Of a DNA stretch of 64,000 nucleotides, positions 11,049 to 22,835 are shown in pieces (within the stretch, counting starts at the first letter, position 1; each line of letters starts with the position of its first letter). The DNA comes from Oceanimonas smirnovii ATCC BAA-899 (lineage in GTDB: Bacteria > Pseudomonadota > Gammaproteobacteria > Enterobacterales > Aeromonadaceae), in contig NZ_KB908471.1 of NCBI RefSeq assembly GCF_000381965.1, positions 1-64,000 on the forward strand, written 5' to 3'. The position numbers and the translations under genes were made by a program. The notes beneath the pieces were generated by a model. The model saw only the letters and a program-made list of their open reading frames with translations, did no database searches and had not been told where the DNA came from.

Positions 11049-12767
11049 ATGGAGATGTTATCAGGCGCAGAAATGGTCGTACGAGCGCTGGAGGACCAGG
11101 GGATAGATTACCTGTTTGGTTATCCCGGTGGCTCGGTACTGGACATCTATGATGCCTTGTTTGAAAACAGCAAAATAGAGCATGTGCTGGTGCGCCACGA
11201 GCAGGCGGCCGTGCACATGGCTGATGGCTATTCACGGGCAACCGGCAAGGTGGGTACCGTGCTGGTCACGTCCGGCCCGGGTGCGACCAACTGTATTACC
11301 GGTATTGCTACTGCCTATATGGATTCTATTCCTTTGGTAGTCTTGTCCGGCCAGGTGCCAACCCACTATATTGGTGACGATGCCTTCCAGGAAACCGACA
11401 TGATCGGTATTTCCCGCCCTATCGTGAAACACAGTTTTTTGTGCAAGAAGGCGTCCGATATTCCTCTGGCCATTAAAAAGGCCTATTACATTGCCGCATC
11501 CGGTCGCCCCGGCCCGGTGGTAGTCGATCTGCCTAAAGATATTCAGAACCCCAAGGAAAAGCATCCTTACGTTTACCCTGACAGCGTGGATATGCGTTCC
11601 TACAATCCCACAGGAACAGGCCATAAGGGGCAGATCAAAAAAGCGATGAAGGCCCTGGCCGCGGCCAAGCGCCCGGTGATGTATGTGGGGGGCGGTGCTA
11701 TTACTGCCGATGCCAGCAATCTGGTGGTGCAGCTGGCCGAGCAGTTTAATCTGCCGGTCACCAACACCCTGATGGGCCTGGGTGTCATGCCCGGCACGCA
11801 CAAGCAGTTTGTGGGTATGCTGGGCATGCATGGCACCTATGAAGCCAACAAAACCATGCATAACTCGGATCTTATCCTGGCCATTGGTGCCCGCTTTGAC
11901 GACAGGGTAACCAATAACGTGGCCAAGTTCTGCCCGCATGCCACCATAGTGCATGTGGATGTGGATCCGACCTCTATTTCCAAAACCATTCCTGCGCACA
12001 TTCCCATCGTGGGCTCAGCCGACGCTGTGCTGGCGCAGATGCTCGACGCCATTCGTGAGCTCGGACTTAAGCCCGATACTCAGGCCTTGAGTGACTGGTG
12101 GGCGCAGATCGAGCAGTGGCGTGACCGCAAGTGCCTGAGTTATGAAAAAAGTGATAAATACATCAAGCCTCAGGAAGTGATGGAGGCGGTGTACCGCATT
12201 ACTGAAGGTAAGGCCATCATCAGCTCCGATGTGGGTCAGCACCAGATGTTTGCCGCCCTGTACTATCCCTACGACAAGCCGCGCCAGTGGATCAACTCCG
12301 GTGGCCTGGGCACCATGGGCTTTGGCCTGCCTGCCGCCATGGGCGCCAAGCTGGGCTGCCCCGATGCCGTATCTGTGTGTGTGACCGGTGACGGCTCCAT
12401 TCAGATGAACATTCAGGAACTGTCCACCTGTATGCAATACAACATACCGGTGAAAATTATTTCCATGAACAACAGCGCCCTGGGCATGGTGAAGCAGTGG
12501 CAGAAGATGTTCTATGAAGGCCGTCAGAGTCATTCCTACATGGACTCGCTGCCCGACTTCGTCAAGCTGGCCGAGTCCTATGGCCATGTGGGCATGAAGG
12601 TCACGGATCCGGCCGAGCTGGACGCGGCCCTGGAGAAATGCTTCTCCCTGACCGACAAGCTGGTATTCATGGATATTCAGATCGATCCGGAAGAGCATGT
12701 GTATCCCATGCAAATCAAGACCGGAGCCATGGATGAAATGTGGTTAAGCAAAACGGAGCGAACCTGA
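11049..12767 (+). CDS. ilvI: Acetolactate synthase large subunit, IlvI type, 572 aa
   Basis: Thiamine-diphosphate enzyme that makes acetolactate or acetohydroxybutyrate for valine, leucine and isoleucine. The catalytic Glu is E51 in the [18 protein letters not shown] stretch, and the ThDP/Mg motif runs from [12 protein letters not shown] to NN near residues 447-474. The middle FAD-binding domain is full length. ctggagg upstream sets the start. It is followed with a one-base overlap by its regulatory subunit ilvH. The pair is divergent from leuABCD, so branched-chain synthesis genes share one control region. Confidence 0.96.
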   Translation: MEMLSGAEMVVRALEDQGIDYLFGYPGGSVLDIYDALFENSKIEHVLVRHEQAAVHMADGYSRATGKVGTVLVTSGPGATNCITGIATAYMDSIPLVVLSGQVPTHYIGDDAFQETDMIGISRPIVKHSFLCKKASDIPLAIKKAYYIAASGRPGPVVVDLPKDIQNPKEKHPYVYPDSVDMRSYNPTGTGHKGQIKKAMKALAAAKRPVMYVGGGAITADASNLVVQLAEQFNLPVTNTLMGLGVMPGTHKQFVGMLGMHGTYEANKTMHNSDLILAIGARFDDRVTNNVAKFCPHATIVHVDVDPTSISKTIPAHIPIVGSADAVLAQMLDAIRELGLKPDTQALSDWWAQIEQWRDRKCLSYEKSDKYIKPQEVMEAVYRITEGKAIISSDVGQHQMFAALYYPYDKPRQWINSGGLGTMGFGLPAAMGAKLGCPDAVSVCVTGDGSIQMNIQELSTCMQYNIPVKIISMNNSALGMVKQWQKMFYEGRQSHSYMDSLPDFVKLAESYGHVGMKVTDPAELDAALEKCFSLTDKLVFMDIQIDPEEHVYPMQIKTGAMDEMWLSKTERT

Positions 12768-13261
12768 TGCGGCGTATTATTTCCCTGTTGCTGGAAAACG
12801 AGTCCGGTGCCCTGAGCCGGGTAGTGGGGCTGTTTTCCCAGCGGGCCTATAACATTGAAACCCTGACAGTGGCACCCACAGAGGATCCCACCCTGTCACG
12901 CATGACCATCGTCACCAGCGGTGACGAGCGGGTGATCGAGCAGATCACCAAGCAGCTCAACAAGCTGGTGGATGTGCTTAAGGTCAGCGACCTGACCGAC
13001 GGGGATCATATCGAGCGTGAAATTGTGCTGGTCAAGGTGCGCGCCGACGGGTCCAACCGGGATGAAGTCAAGCGTACCGCCGACATCTTCCGGGGCCAGA
13101 TTGTGGACGTCACTCCGCATCTGTATACGGTGCAGCTGGTGGGCACCAGTGACAAGCTTGACGCTTTTATACGCAATATGAGCGAAACTACCGAAGTGGT
13201 GGAAGTAGTACGCAGCGGTGTGTGCGGTGTGTCCCGGGGTGAAAAATCCCTGCGCGCCTGA
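12767..13261 (+). CDS. ilvH: Acetolactate synthase regulatory subunit IlvH, 164 aa
   Basis: Small subunit that activates IlvI and carries valine feedback inhibition. An N-terminal ACT domain ([20 protein letters not shown], about residues 4-23 onward) is followed by the C-terminal ALS small-subunit domain. The ATG at 12767 overlaps the ilvI stop (TGATG); the longer frame reaching into ilvI is not used. Length equals E. coli IlvH. Confidence 0.96.
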   Translation: MRRIISLLLENESGALSRVVGLFSQRAYNIETLTVAPTEDPTLSRMTIVTSGDERVIEQITKQLNKLVDVLKVSDLTDGDHIEREIVLVKVRADGSNRDEVKRTADIFRGQIVDVTPHLYTVQLVGTSDKLDAFIRNMSETTEVVEVVRSGVCGVSRGEKSLRA

Positions 13262-13281
13262 TCCGTCAGTTGCCTTAGAAG

Positions 13282-13309
13282 AAAAAACCGCCCGCAGGCG
13301 GTTTTTTTA
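13282..13309 (+). terminator. Terminator of ilvIH
   Basis: aaaaaaccgcc / ggcggtttttt stem with a cgca loop and long T run, 20 bases after the ilvH stop. Confidence 0.92.
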
Positions 13310-13406
13310 TTCCTGGAGTTCAGTTCTCATGTCTGGTTTCAAAAAAAGTTGACATTCACCATCAGCGATTGAAAATCAGAGCCAGAGAACAGGGTGGAAG
13401 CAGGGG

Positions 13407-14102
13407 ATGGCTCAAGCATTGAATACAACAGTTACCAAGGCACTGACAACGCCATCACAAGGAGTGTCCGAGAGTTATGCCCAGCTGGCCGAAGGGTTAG
13501 CAACACTCTATGGTCGTCACTGCGAAGTCGTCGTGTACAGCCTGCATCAGCCGGAGGGTGTTGCCGTCTATCTGGCCGGCAGCAGCCGCCAGCCTGGTGC
13601 CGCCATGAGCGAGACCGAGCAACGGCTGCTGAGTCAGCTGTATCATACCCGGAATGAGCGTCTGTGCCTGACCCATCAGCGCCTTGGTGCGCCAGTGCGC
13701 AGCTTGCTGCAACTGGTGCGCGATGGTGAGGTTTTAATGTTGTTGTGTGTGCACCTGGATCTGAGTGCCCCCTTGCATGAGCTGATGAGCGACTTGTTAC
13801 CGCCAGAAAATGAGCGGCCGCAAACCTCGGCAGAAAACTTCAGCAATAATGTGGAAGAGCTGGTCACCCTGACGGTGGAACGCACCATAGATGCGATTAA
13901 TGCCGATCCTCATGTGGCCAATAATGCCAAGAACAAGCAAATTGTGACTACCCTGTTTGAAAAGGGCATTTTCGATATCAAGGACGCCATTGCCATGGTG
14001 TCGGACAAGCTCAACATTTCCAAACACACTGTCTATCTCTATATCAGACAGAAAAAACGCGATGATGAAGAGTTATCGCCTAATAACCAGGAGAACCCAT
14101 GA
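13407..14102 (+). CDS. yheO: YheO-like transcriptional regulator (PAS_6 plus HTH_22), 231 aa
   Basis: The N-terminal half (about 20-135) resembles the YheO PAS-like sensor domain. The C-terminal part (about 165-222), with [20 protein letters not shown] and [14 protein letters not shown], is the DauR-type helix-turn-helix. Its position ahead of tusDCB and rpsL is the same as yheO in E. coli. A caggggATG site gives the start, and its stop overlaps the ridA start as ATGA. The regulated genes are not known from sequence; proximity suggests ridA and tus. Confidence 0.83.
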   Translation: MAQALNTTVTKALTTPSQGVSESYAQLAEGLATLYGRHCEVVVYSLHQPEGVAVYLAGSSRQPGAAMSETEQRLLSQLYHTRNERLCLTHQRLGAPVRSLLQLVRDGEVLMLLCVHLDLSAPLHELMSDLLPPENERPQTSAENFSNNVEELVTLTVERTIDAINADPHVANNAKNKQIVTTLFEKGIFDIKDAIAMVSDKLNISKHTVYLYIRQKKRDDEELSPNNQENP

Positions 14103-14482
14103 CTAAAACCGTAATTGCCACCGATCAGGCTCCCGCTGCCATTGGCCCATACATTCAGGCTGCCCGCGTGGGTAACATGGTCTATACCTCAGGTCAGATC
14201 CCGCTGGATCCGGCCACCATGGATGTGGTGGAAGGCGGCATTGAGGCTCAGACCAAGCAGGTAATGGACAATCTGATGGCCGTGCTGGCGGAAGCCGGTG
14301 CCGACGCCACCAGCGTGGTCAAAACCACCTGCTTCCTGTCCGACATGAACAACTTCCTGGCCTTTAACGAAGTGTATGCCAGTTATTTTGCCGCTGGTGC
14401 GCCTGCTCGTTCCTGTGTCGAAGTAGCTCGTCTGCCCAAAGACGTGCTGGTGGAAGTGGAAGCCATCGCTCTGGTTGAGTAA
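14099..14482 (+). CDS. ridA: RidA enamine/imine deaminase, 127 aa
   Basis: Hydrolyses reactive 2-aminoacrylate and related imines released by PLP enzymes such as threonine dehydratase. The family active-site residues are present: R104 in [14 protein letters not shown]106 and E119, plus Y18-type residues near [11 protein letters not shown]. Length is standard. It overlaps yheO by 4 bases and is followed by a strong terminator, so yheO and ridA form their own two-gene unit inserted ahead of tusDCB. In E. coli the two loci are separate. Confidence 0.93.
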   Translation: MTKTVIATDQAPAAIGPYIQAARVGNMVYTSGQIPLDPATMDVVEGGIEAQTKQVMDNLMAVLAEAGADATSVVKTTCFLSDMNNFLAFNEVYASYFAAGAPARSCVEVARLPKDVLVEVEAIALVE

Positions 14483-14488
14483 CCTTTC

Positions 14489-14515
14489 AAGAGCGGCCCG
14501 AGCCGCTCTTTTTTC
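14489..14515 (+). terminator. Terminator between ridA and tusD
   Basis: agagcggc / gccgctct stem with a ccga loop and a run of six T. It ends only 17 bases before tusD, so tus transcription needs either read-through or a start within or just before the hairpin. Confidence 0.85.
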
Positions 14516-14532
14516 AGCAACGGATACCCGTT

Positions 14533-14934
14533 ATGACTCCAGCTTCTCTGCGCTTTGCCCTCTTGATCACCGGGCCCTGCTACGGCAGCCAGGCTGCCGC
14601 TGATGCCCTGCGCTTTGCCAGTGCCGTGCTGGAACAGGGTCATGTGCTCGACAGTGTGTTTTTTTATCAGGAAGGGGTACACAACGGGAGTCGTCTGGTG
14701 CAGCCCGCCAGTGACGAGTTTGATGTGCACCGGGCCTGGGTCACGCTTGCCGAGCGTCATCAGCTCACCCTTGACCTGTGTGTGGCAGCAGCCCTGCGCC
14801 GGGGCCTGTGTGACGATAGTTGTGCCGCAGAGGCCGGCCTGGGCACCGGCAATGTTGCTGCCCCTTTCCGACTGAGTGGTCTGGGCGCGCTGGCGCAGGC
14901 GGCTCTGACGGCAGACAGGGTGGTGCAATTCTGA
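14533..14934 (+). CDS. tusD: Sulfurtransferase TusD, 133 aa
   Basis: Sulfur relay subunit that takes persulfide sulfur from TusA and passes it via TusE to MnmA for 2-thiolation of tRNA wobble uridine. The catalytic cysteine is C83 in LDLCVAAALRRG. FFYQEGVHNGSRL and the C-terminal LSGLGALAQAALTADRVVQF are TusD family marks. It begins the tusDCB cluster and its stop overlaps the tusC start. It works as a TusB2C2D2 hexamer in the cytoplasm. Confidence 0.95.
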   Translation: MTPASLRFALLITGPCYGSQAAADALRFASAVLEQGHVLDSVFFYQEGVHNGSRLVQPASDEFDVHRAWVTLAERHQLTLDLCVAAALRRGLCDDSCAAEAGLGTGNVAAPFRLSGLGALAQAALTADRVVQF

Positions 14935-15290
14935 TGAACAAGGTCGCTTTTATCTTCCATACACCACCTCATGGCAGTGCTGCAGGCCGGGAAGGACTGG
15001 ATGCGGTGCTGGCCACGTCGGCCCTGAGTGAAGAGCTGGCGGTGTTCTTTATCGGTGATGGCGTTTATCAGCTGAAATCGGCTCAGGCACCGGCGGCTAT
15101 TCATGGCAGGGACTATGCGCCCACTTTTGGCCTGCTGGAGCTGTATGATATTGAGCATATCTATGTCTGTGCCAATGCATTGATGAAGCGCAATCTTGCG
15201 CTGGCTGATTTGTGCATTGAGGCGCAAGCCTGCACGCAAGAAGAATTAACCCGCCTGCTGGGCGAGTATGATGTCCGGCTGATTTTCTGA
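14934..15290 (+). CDS. tusC: Sulfur relay protein TusC, 118 aa
   Basis: DsrF-like subunit of the TusBCD complex, structural rather than catalytic. Typical segments are the N-terminal KVAFIFHTPPHGSAAGREGL and the C-terminal LLGEYDVRLIF. The ATG at 14934 overlaps the tusD stop (TGATG). The reading frame continues upstream but that part is tusD in another frame. Length matches E. coli TusC (119). Confidence 0.94.
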   Translation: MNKVAFIFHTPPHGSAAGREGLDAVLATSALSEELAVFFIGDGVYQLKSAQAPAAIHGRDYAPTFGLLELYDIEHIYVCANALMKRNLALADLCIEAQACTQEELTRLLGEYDVRLIF

Positions 15291-15296
15291 GGACGT

Positions 15297-15581
15297 ATGC
15301 TGCATACCGTTAAACACTCTCCTTTCAGTCATCAGAGCCTTGAGCTGGCGCTGCAGTTGCTGCAGCCCGGTGATCAGTTATTACTGTGGCAGGATGGCGT
15401 GATTGCCGCCACTGTACCGGTCTGGCAGGAGCGGTTGCAGCCTCTTGCCGATGCCGGCTGTCTGCATGTAATGAGTGAAGACCTGGCCGCCCGCGGCCTT
15501 GAGCCTTTGCTGGGCCAGCCGCTTACCATGAATGGCTTCGTTGAGCTGGTCGCCAGCCAGGGCAGCCCAACAGCCTGGTAG
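15297..15581 (+). CDS. tusB: Sulfur relay protein TusB, 94 aa
   Basis: DsrH-like subunit completing the TusBCD hexamer. It starts MLHTVKHSPF, as other TusB proteins do, and ends soon after the family MNGFVELVASQGSPTAW tail. It follows tusC by 6 bases. Sequence conservation in TusB is lower than in its partners, so identification rests on both motif and position just before rpsL. Confidence 0.93.
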   Translation: MLHTVKHSPFSHQSLELALQLLQPGDQLLLWQDGVIAATVPVWQERLQPLADAGCLHVMSEDLAARGLEPLLGQPLTMNGFVELVASQGSPTAW

Positions 15582-15770
15582 AAAACCATCATTTATTCAC
15601 AGGCCACGTTACATTTAAAGCCTGTTGCACAGGCTCTGCCAGCTGAAACGGCAGCTACAACCGAGTGCCAGTGACTGGGCAGTGGCGGGGATTGCCGAGC
15701 TTCCCATGGATGGGCCTGAAGTGTGTCGACGCAGGTAACCCTGCCTCTGCCCGTACGAGCAACTGTATAA

Positions 15771-16241
<471 letters not shown>

Positions 16242-16325
16242 TGGTTCTCCGTTAAGTAAGGCCAAACATTTATTTTTTTAACCTGTTTTGTTTTGGGTTA
16301 ATCCTGAAGCTACGGAGAGTTAGCA

Positions 16326-16796
16326 ATGCCAAGACGTCGCGTTATCGGCCAGCGTAAAATTCTGCCGGATCCCAAGTTCGGATCTGAGCTGCTGGCAAAA
16401 TTCGTAAACGTAGTAATGGTAGACGGCAAGAAGTCTACTTCTGAAAAGATTGTTTACGGTGCCCTGGATATCGTTGCTGCCAAAACCAGCAAAGATCACC
16501 TGGCTCTGTTTGAAGAAGCCCTGGACAACGTTCGTCCTACTGTTGAAGTTAAATCCCGCCGGGTAGGTGGCTCCACCTATCAGGTGCCAGTTGAAGTGCG
16601 TCCCGTACGTCGTAACGCCCTGGCCATGCGCTGGCTGGTAGAAGCTGCGCGTAAGCGTGGCGAAAAATCCATGGCCCAGCGTCTGGCTGGTGAGCTGATG
16701 GATGCCTCTGAAAACAAAGGCTCTGCCGTGAAGAAGCGTGAAGACGTTCACCGCATGGCCGAAGCCAACAAGGCCTTCGCTCACTACCGCTGGTAA
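16326..16796 (+). CDS. rpsG: 30S ribosomal protein S7, 156 aa
   Basis: Primary 16S rRNA-binding protein that nucleates the 30S head. It starts [20 protein letters not shown] and contains [16 protein letters not shown]. tacggag precedes the start. In E. coli S7 represses its own operon by binding the rpsL-rpsG spacer; the 84-base spacer here could fold similarly, but I cannot confirm the site. Confidence 0.98.
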   Translation: MPRRRVIGQRKILPDPKFGSELLAKFVNVVMVDGKKSTSEKIVYGALDIVAAKTSKDHLALFEEALDNVRPTVEVKSRRVGGSTYQVPVEVRPVRRNALAMRWLVEAARKRGEKSMAQRLAGELMDASENKGSAVKKREDVHRMAEANKAFAHYRW

Positions 16797-16871
16797 TGAG
16801 AGCGGGCGCGGCGCAAGCCGCGCCCTCTGTGGCTCACGAAGGACATTCGACCTTGGCAAGAGGATCTTATT

Positions 16872-18971
<2,100 letters not shown>

Positions 18972-19031
18972 TTAATCTTTGTTAAATCTTCCCGCCCTGC
19001 CGGGCGGGAGCAAATCAGGAAGGACTAGTCC

Positions 19032-20216
19032 GTGTCTAAAGAAAAATTTGAACGTACGAAACCGCACGTAAACGTTGGCACCATCGGCCACGTTGACCAC
19101 GGTAAAACCACTCTGACCGCCGCCATCACCACCGTTCTGGCCAAGAAAATGGGTGGCTCTGCCCGCGGTTACGATCAGATCGATAACGCGCCGGAAGAAA
19201 AGGCCCGTGGTATCACCATCGCCGCTTCTCACGTTGAGTACGACACCGAAGCCCGTCACTACGCTCACGTTGACTGCCCCGGTCACGCTGACTACGTGAA
19301 AAACATGATCACCGGTGCTGCTCAGATGGACGGCGCTATCCTGGTAGTAGCTGCTACCGACGGCCCCATGCCGCAAACCCGTGAGCACATCCTGCTGGCC
19401 CGCCAGGTAGGTGTACCTTACATCGTTGTATTCATGAACAAGTGTGACATGGTTGACGATGAAGAGCTGCTCGAGCTGGTAGAAATGGAAGTGCGTGAGC
19501 TGCTGTCCGAGTATGAATTCCCGGGCGACGACACGCCGGTTATTCAGGGCTCCGCTCTGAAAGGCCTGGAAGGTGATCCTCAGTGGGAAGAGAAAATCCT
19601 GGAACTGGCTGACGCCCTGGATTCTTACATTCCGGATCCTGAGCGTGCCGTTGACGGTGCTTTCCTGCTGCCGATCGAAGACGTATTCTCCATCCAGGGT
19701 CGTGGTACCGTTGTTACCGGCCGTGTAGAGCGCGGTATCGTTAAGGTTGGTGAAGAAATCGAAATCGTTGGTATCAAAGACACCACCAAGACCACCTGTA
19801 CCGGTGTTGAAATGTTCCGCAAACTGCTGGACGAAGGCCGTGCCGGTGAGAACGTAGGTGTTCTGCTGCGTGGTACCAAGCGTGAAGACGTTGAGCGTGG
19901 TCAGGTTCTGGCCAAGCCGGGCTCCATCACTCCGCACACCGACTTCGAATCCGAAGTATACGTACTGTCCAAAGACGAAGGCGGCCGTCACACTCCGTTC
20001 TTCAAAGGCTACCGTCCTCAGTTCTACTTCCGTACTACTGACGTGACCGGTACCATCGAACTGCCGGAAGGCGTTGAAATGGTAATGCCTGGCGACAACA
20101 TCAAGATGGTTGTAAGCCTGATCGCTCCCATCGCGATGGAAGACGGTCTGCGCTTCGCTATCCGTGAAGGTGGCCGCACCGTGGGCGCCGGCGTTGTAGC
20201 CAAGATCATCAAGTAA
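19032..20216 (+). CDS. tuf: Elongation factor Tu, 394 aa
   Basis: Delivers aminoacyl-tRNA to the ribosome. G1 is [10 protein letters not shown], the effector region [13 protein letters not shown]3 DCPGHADY and G4 NKCDMVDD. Domains II and III are complete. The start is GTG at 19032 after aaggac. It closes the str operon and is followed by a terminator. Codon use is strongly biased, as expected of a highly expressed gene. Confidence 0.98.
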   Translation: MSKEKFERTKPHVNVGTIGHVDHGKTTLTAAITTVLAKKMGGSARGYDQIDNAPEEKARGITIAASHVEYDTEARHYAHVDCPGHADYVKNMITGAAQMDGAILVVAATDGPMPQTREHILLARQVGVPYIVVFMNKCDMVDDEELLELVEMEVRELLSEYEFPGDDTPVIQGSALKGLEGDPQWEEKILELADALDSYIPDPERAVDGAFLLPIEDVFSIQGRGTVVTGRVERGIVKVGEEIEIVGIKDTTKTTCTGVEMFRKLLDEGRAGENVGVLLRGTKREDVERGQVLAKPGSITPHTDFESEVYVLSKDEGGRHTPFFKGYRPQFYFRTTDVTGTIELPEGVEMVMPGDNIKMVVSLIAPIAMEDGLRFAIREGGRTVGAGVVAKIIK

Positions 20217-20242
20217 TTGATGACTTGCGCAACCCGCGCTGC

Positions 20243-20272
20243 AAAAAAGGAGGCTTCGGCCTCCTTTTTTCG
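20243..20272 (+). terminator. Terminator of the str operon
   Basis: aaaaaaggaggc / gcctcctttttt with a ttcg tetraloop, 26 bases after the tuf stop. Confidence 0.94.
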
Positions 20273-20288
20273 TTTCTGAGCTTGCCTG

Positions 20289-20326
20289 CACACCTTTATG
20301 TTAGTAACTTCTAATCTAAAGGTGTG
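20289..20326. promoter_or_regulatory. 38-bp imperfect palindrome, candidate operator
   Basis: cacaccttta (20289-20298) and taaaggtgtg (20317-20326) are exact inverted copies, and an inner TTAG / CTAA pair (20301-20304, 20311-20314) is centred on the same axis. It lies 49 bases before the DUF442 gene. No T run follows, so an operator or leader hairpin is more likely than a terminator. Confidence 0.6.
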
Positions 20327-20374
20327 AGGGGAATGCTATCATTCGTCACCGATAACCCAATTAAGGAACCCAGT

Positions 20375-20800
20375 ATGAATATCAAACAGGTAACCTCCGG
20401 CTTTGCGGTGGCGGATCAGGTCACCGCCGGTGATCTGGCGACACTTAAACAGCTGGGATATAAAGCGCTGATTTGTAACCGCCCCGATGGTGAAACAGAC
20501 GGCCAGCCTGCCGCCGAGGCGCTGGCAGCCGAGGCGCGCAGTCAGGGCTTTGCCTGGGAGTGGATTCCTATCAGCTCAGGCAACTTTACCGATGAGGCCA
20601 TTACCGACTTTGACACGGCCCTGAAGCGCCACCCGGGCCCCGTACTGGCCTTTTGTCGCACCGGTACCCGCTCTATTACGCTGTGGGCCTTGTCTCAGGC
20701 AGCCCGGCAGCCGGCAGAAGTATTGCTGCAGCAGGCTGCTGCAGCCGGTTATGATCTCTCTGTCCATGCCGGCCGGATGGCGGAACGCCTGTCATCATGA
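20375..20800 (+). CDS. DUF442/TIGR01244-type phosphatase-like protein, 141 aa
   Basis: A dual-specificity-phosphatase-fold domain with the signature loop FCRTGTRS (C94-R99) and the earlier ICNRPDGE strand. The same domain is fused to persulfide dioxygenase in Blh proteins and is often found beside SulP-like transporters in sulfide-oxidation loci. A sulfur-transfer role is therefore plausible, but not proven by sequence. I start at 20375 with aagga upstream. Its stop overlaps the SulP start as ATGA, so the two are co-translated. A 38-bp palindrome lies upstream. Confidence 0.8.
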   Translation: MNIKQVTSGFAVADQVTAGDLATLKQLGYKALICNRPDGETDGQPAAEALAAEARSQGFAWEWIPISSGNFTDEAITDFDTALKRHPGPVLAFCRTGTRSITLWALSQAARQPAEVLLQQAAAAGYDLSVHAGRMAERLSS

Positions 20801-22482
20801 GTCTGTTGCCCGAGTGGGCGAAAGATTATAGCCGCAGCATACTGGCTCAGGATGGAGCCGCAGCACTGATTGTTACCCTGATGCTGATCCCTCAGTCGCT
20901 GGCTTATGCCATGCTGGCGGGGCTGCCGCCTCAGGCTGGCCTTTATGCCAGCATATTGCCATTAATTATCTATGCACTGTCCGGCTCAAGCCGAACCCTG
21001 TCGGTTGGGCCGGTGGCGGTGTTGTCTCTGATGACGGCGGCTACCCTGGGCCAGCTCTCACTGCAGGGAGTGCATTACACTGACGGGGCCCTGGCGCTGG
21101 CGTTGCTGAGCGGTGGCTGGTTGCTGCTGTTTGGCCTGTTCCGGCTGGGGTTTGTGGCGCATTTTATCAGTCATTCAGTGATGTCGGGCTTTATCAGTGC
21201 GTCTGCGGTGCTGATTACGCTAAGCCAGTTGCGTCACCTGCTGGGGATTCAGCTTGAAGGGGCGCTCTGGCAGCTTCCTGTGGTGCTGGTGGCCCAGTCT
21301 GAAGCCATACCGCCGGCGACCCTGGGGGTGTCGGTTATCAGCCTGATCGCCCTGTTATGGGCCCGGGCCGGCCTTAAAGGCCTGTTGTTGCGGATAATGA
21401 GCCCGGCCTCGGCCACCGCAGTGGTGCGGCTGATGCCGGCCCTGGTGGTGATGTCGGCGATTGTACTGTCGGTGCAGCTGGATCTGGAGAGCGCCGGCGT
21501 GGCGGTGGTGCAATCCGTTCCGGCTGGCTTGCCGGTGCTGAGCTGGCCCGAGTGGCACAATTTGCCATGGCGGGAGCTGGTACTGCCTTCATTACTGCTG
21601 GGCCTGGTGGGATTCGTCGAGTCGGTATCCATCGGTCAGACTCTGGCAGCGCGCCGCCGGCAACGCATTCGGCCCAACAGGGAGCTGATTGGCCTGGGGC
21701 TGGCTAACTTGTCTGCAGGCGTCTCCGGTGGCATGCCGGTAACCGGGGGCTTTGCCCGCTCCGTGGTGAACTTTGACGCCGGCGCACAAACGCCGGCAGC
21801 CGGTATTTATGCTGCTTTCGGCATTACCCTGGCCGGGCTCTGGTTTGCGCCCTGGCTGAGTAACCTGCCCCAGGCAGTGCTGGCCGCCACCATAGTTGTA
21901 TCGGTACTGGGGTTGTTTGACTGGCGGCATTTCGGCCACACCTGGCGTTATTCCCGGGCTGACTTCAGTGCCTTGTGCGTTACCTTTATCGTGACGCTGA
22001 CGGCAGGCGTTGAGATCGGCCTGGTGAGTGGCATTCTGGTGTCACTGTTGCTGCATTTGTATCACAGCCACAAGCCACACTGGGCTGAGGTGGGCCGCAT
22101 TGCCGGCACGGAGCATTTTCGTAACCGGCTCCGTCATCGTGTAGAGCTGAACGAGAGGCTGCTGTGTCTGCGAATTGACGAAAGCCTGTATTTTGCCAAT
22201 GCGGGTGAGCTGGAAGAGGTAATCGCGACGCTGGTCAGTCAGCGCCCCGGGCTGCGCCACCTGGTGCTGCAATGCACGGCAGTCAACCGCATTGACGCTT
22301 CAGCCCTCGACAGCCTGCTGATGATTAATGAACGCCTCAGGCTTGCCGGTATTTGTTTTCATCTGGCCGAGGTAAAAGGCCCTGTGATGGATCGGCTGGA
22401 GCGCAGCGAGCTGTTGCGGCAACTCAGTGGCAAGGTCTATCTGACGCTGTTTCAGGCCTGGCAAGAGCTGGGCGGGTCGTGA
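20797..22482 (+). CDS. SulP/SLC26 family anion transporter with STAS domain, 561 aa
   Basis: Membrane anion transporter. The N-terminal two thirds hold roughly 10-14 hydrophobic segments and the SulP signature region (MLIPQSLAYAMLAGLPPQAGLYAS). A STAS domain follows at about 440-555, with HLVLQCTAVNRIDASALDSL as its core. Substrate is probably sulfate, another inorganic anion or bicarbonate. Pairing with a DUF442 protein favours a sulfur oxyanion. The reading frame is complete. Confidence 0.85.
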   Translation: MSLLPEWAKDYSRSILAQDGAAALIVTLMLIPQSLAYAMLAGLPPQAGLYASILPLIIYALSGSSRTLSVGPVAVLSLMTAATLGQLSLQGVHYTDGALALALLSGGWLLLFGLFRLGFVAHFISHSVMSGFISASAVLITLSQLRHLLGIQLEGALWQLPVVLVAQSEAIPPATLGVSVISLIALLWARAGLKGLLLRIMSPASATAVVRLMPALVVMSAIVLSVQLDLESAGVAVVQSVPAGLPVLSWPEWHNLPWRELVLPSLLLGLVGFVESVSIGQTLAARRRQRIRPNRELIGLGLANLSAGVSGGMPVTGGFARSVVNFDAGAQTPAAGIYAAFGITLAGLWFAPWLSNLPQAVLAATIVVSVLGLFDWRHFGHTWRYSRADFSALCVTFIVTLTAGVEIGLVSGILVSLLLHLYHSHKPHWAEVGRIAGTEHFRNRLRHRVELNERLLCLRIDESLYFANAGELEEVIATLVSQRPGLRHLVLQCTAVNRIDASALDSLLMINERLRLAGICFHLAEVKGPVMDRLERSELLRQLSGKVYLTLFQAWQELGGS

Positions 22483-22534
22483 GTGTTAAAAAGGATCCCG
22501 GACATAAATCGACGTGTTTTTAGTCAAAATTAAC

Positions 22535-22563
22535 TTGCACTGATAACTGATATCATTTAGATT
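22535..22563 (+). promoter_or_regulatory. bfd promoter with Fur-box-like spacer
   Basis: TTGCAC and TAGATT lie 17 bases apart. The spacer reads tgataactgatatcatt, which resembles a Fur box (GATAATGATAATCATTATC) in its hexamer pattern but not perfectly. Iron repression of bfd is known in other bacteria. Confidence 0.55.
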
Positions 22564-22588
22564 TGCTCTATAGCGGAGGGCATCATTT

Positions 22589-22780
22589 ATGTATGTTTGT
22601 TTGTGCAAAGGTATTACCGAACGCCAGTTAAAAGCAGCCATTGCCGAAGGCAATGCCGATTTTATGGATCTCAAGCGCGAGCTGGGAGCTGGCTCCCAGT
22701 GTGGTAAATGTATTCCGGTTGCACTGGCCATTCTGGCTGAAGAAACCGCTAAAAACGCCGTCTTTTACGAAGTGGCCTGA
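22589..22780 (+). CDS. bfd: Bacterioferritin-associated ferredoxin, 63 aa
   Basis: Small [2Fe-2S] protein that passes electrons to bacterioferritin so that stored iron is released. The four cluster cysteines are C4 and C6 (CLC) and C38 and C41 (CGKC), the standard Bfd spacing. gcggaggg precedes the ATG. No bfr gene is adjacent, so its partner must lie elsewhere. Length is typical. Confidence 0.93.
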   Translation: MYVCLCKGITERQLKAAIAEGNADFMDLKRELGAGSQCGKCIPVALAILAEETAKNAVFYEVA

Positions 22781-22797
22781 CACCGGCCGCCTGGTAC

Positions 22798-22827
22798 AAA
22801 AAAAGCTCCTTCGGGAGCTTTTTTTGT
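22798..22827. terminator. Bidirectional terminator between bfd and the SieB-like gene
   Basis: aaaaaaagctcc / gggagcttttttt with a 3-base loop, with A and T runs on each side, placed between convergent genes. Confidence 0.92.
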
Positions 22828-22835
22828 TGAAGCAG

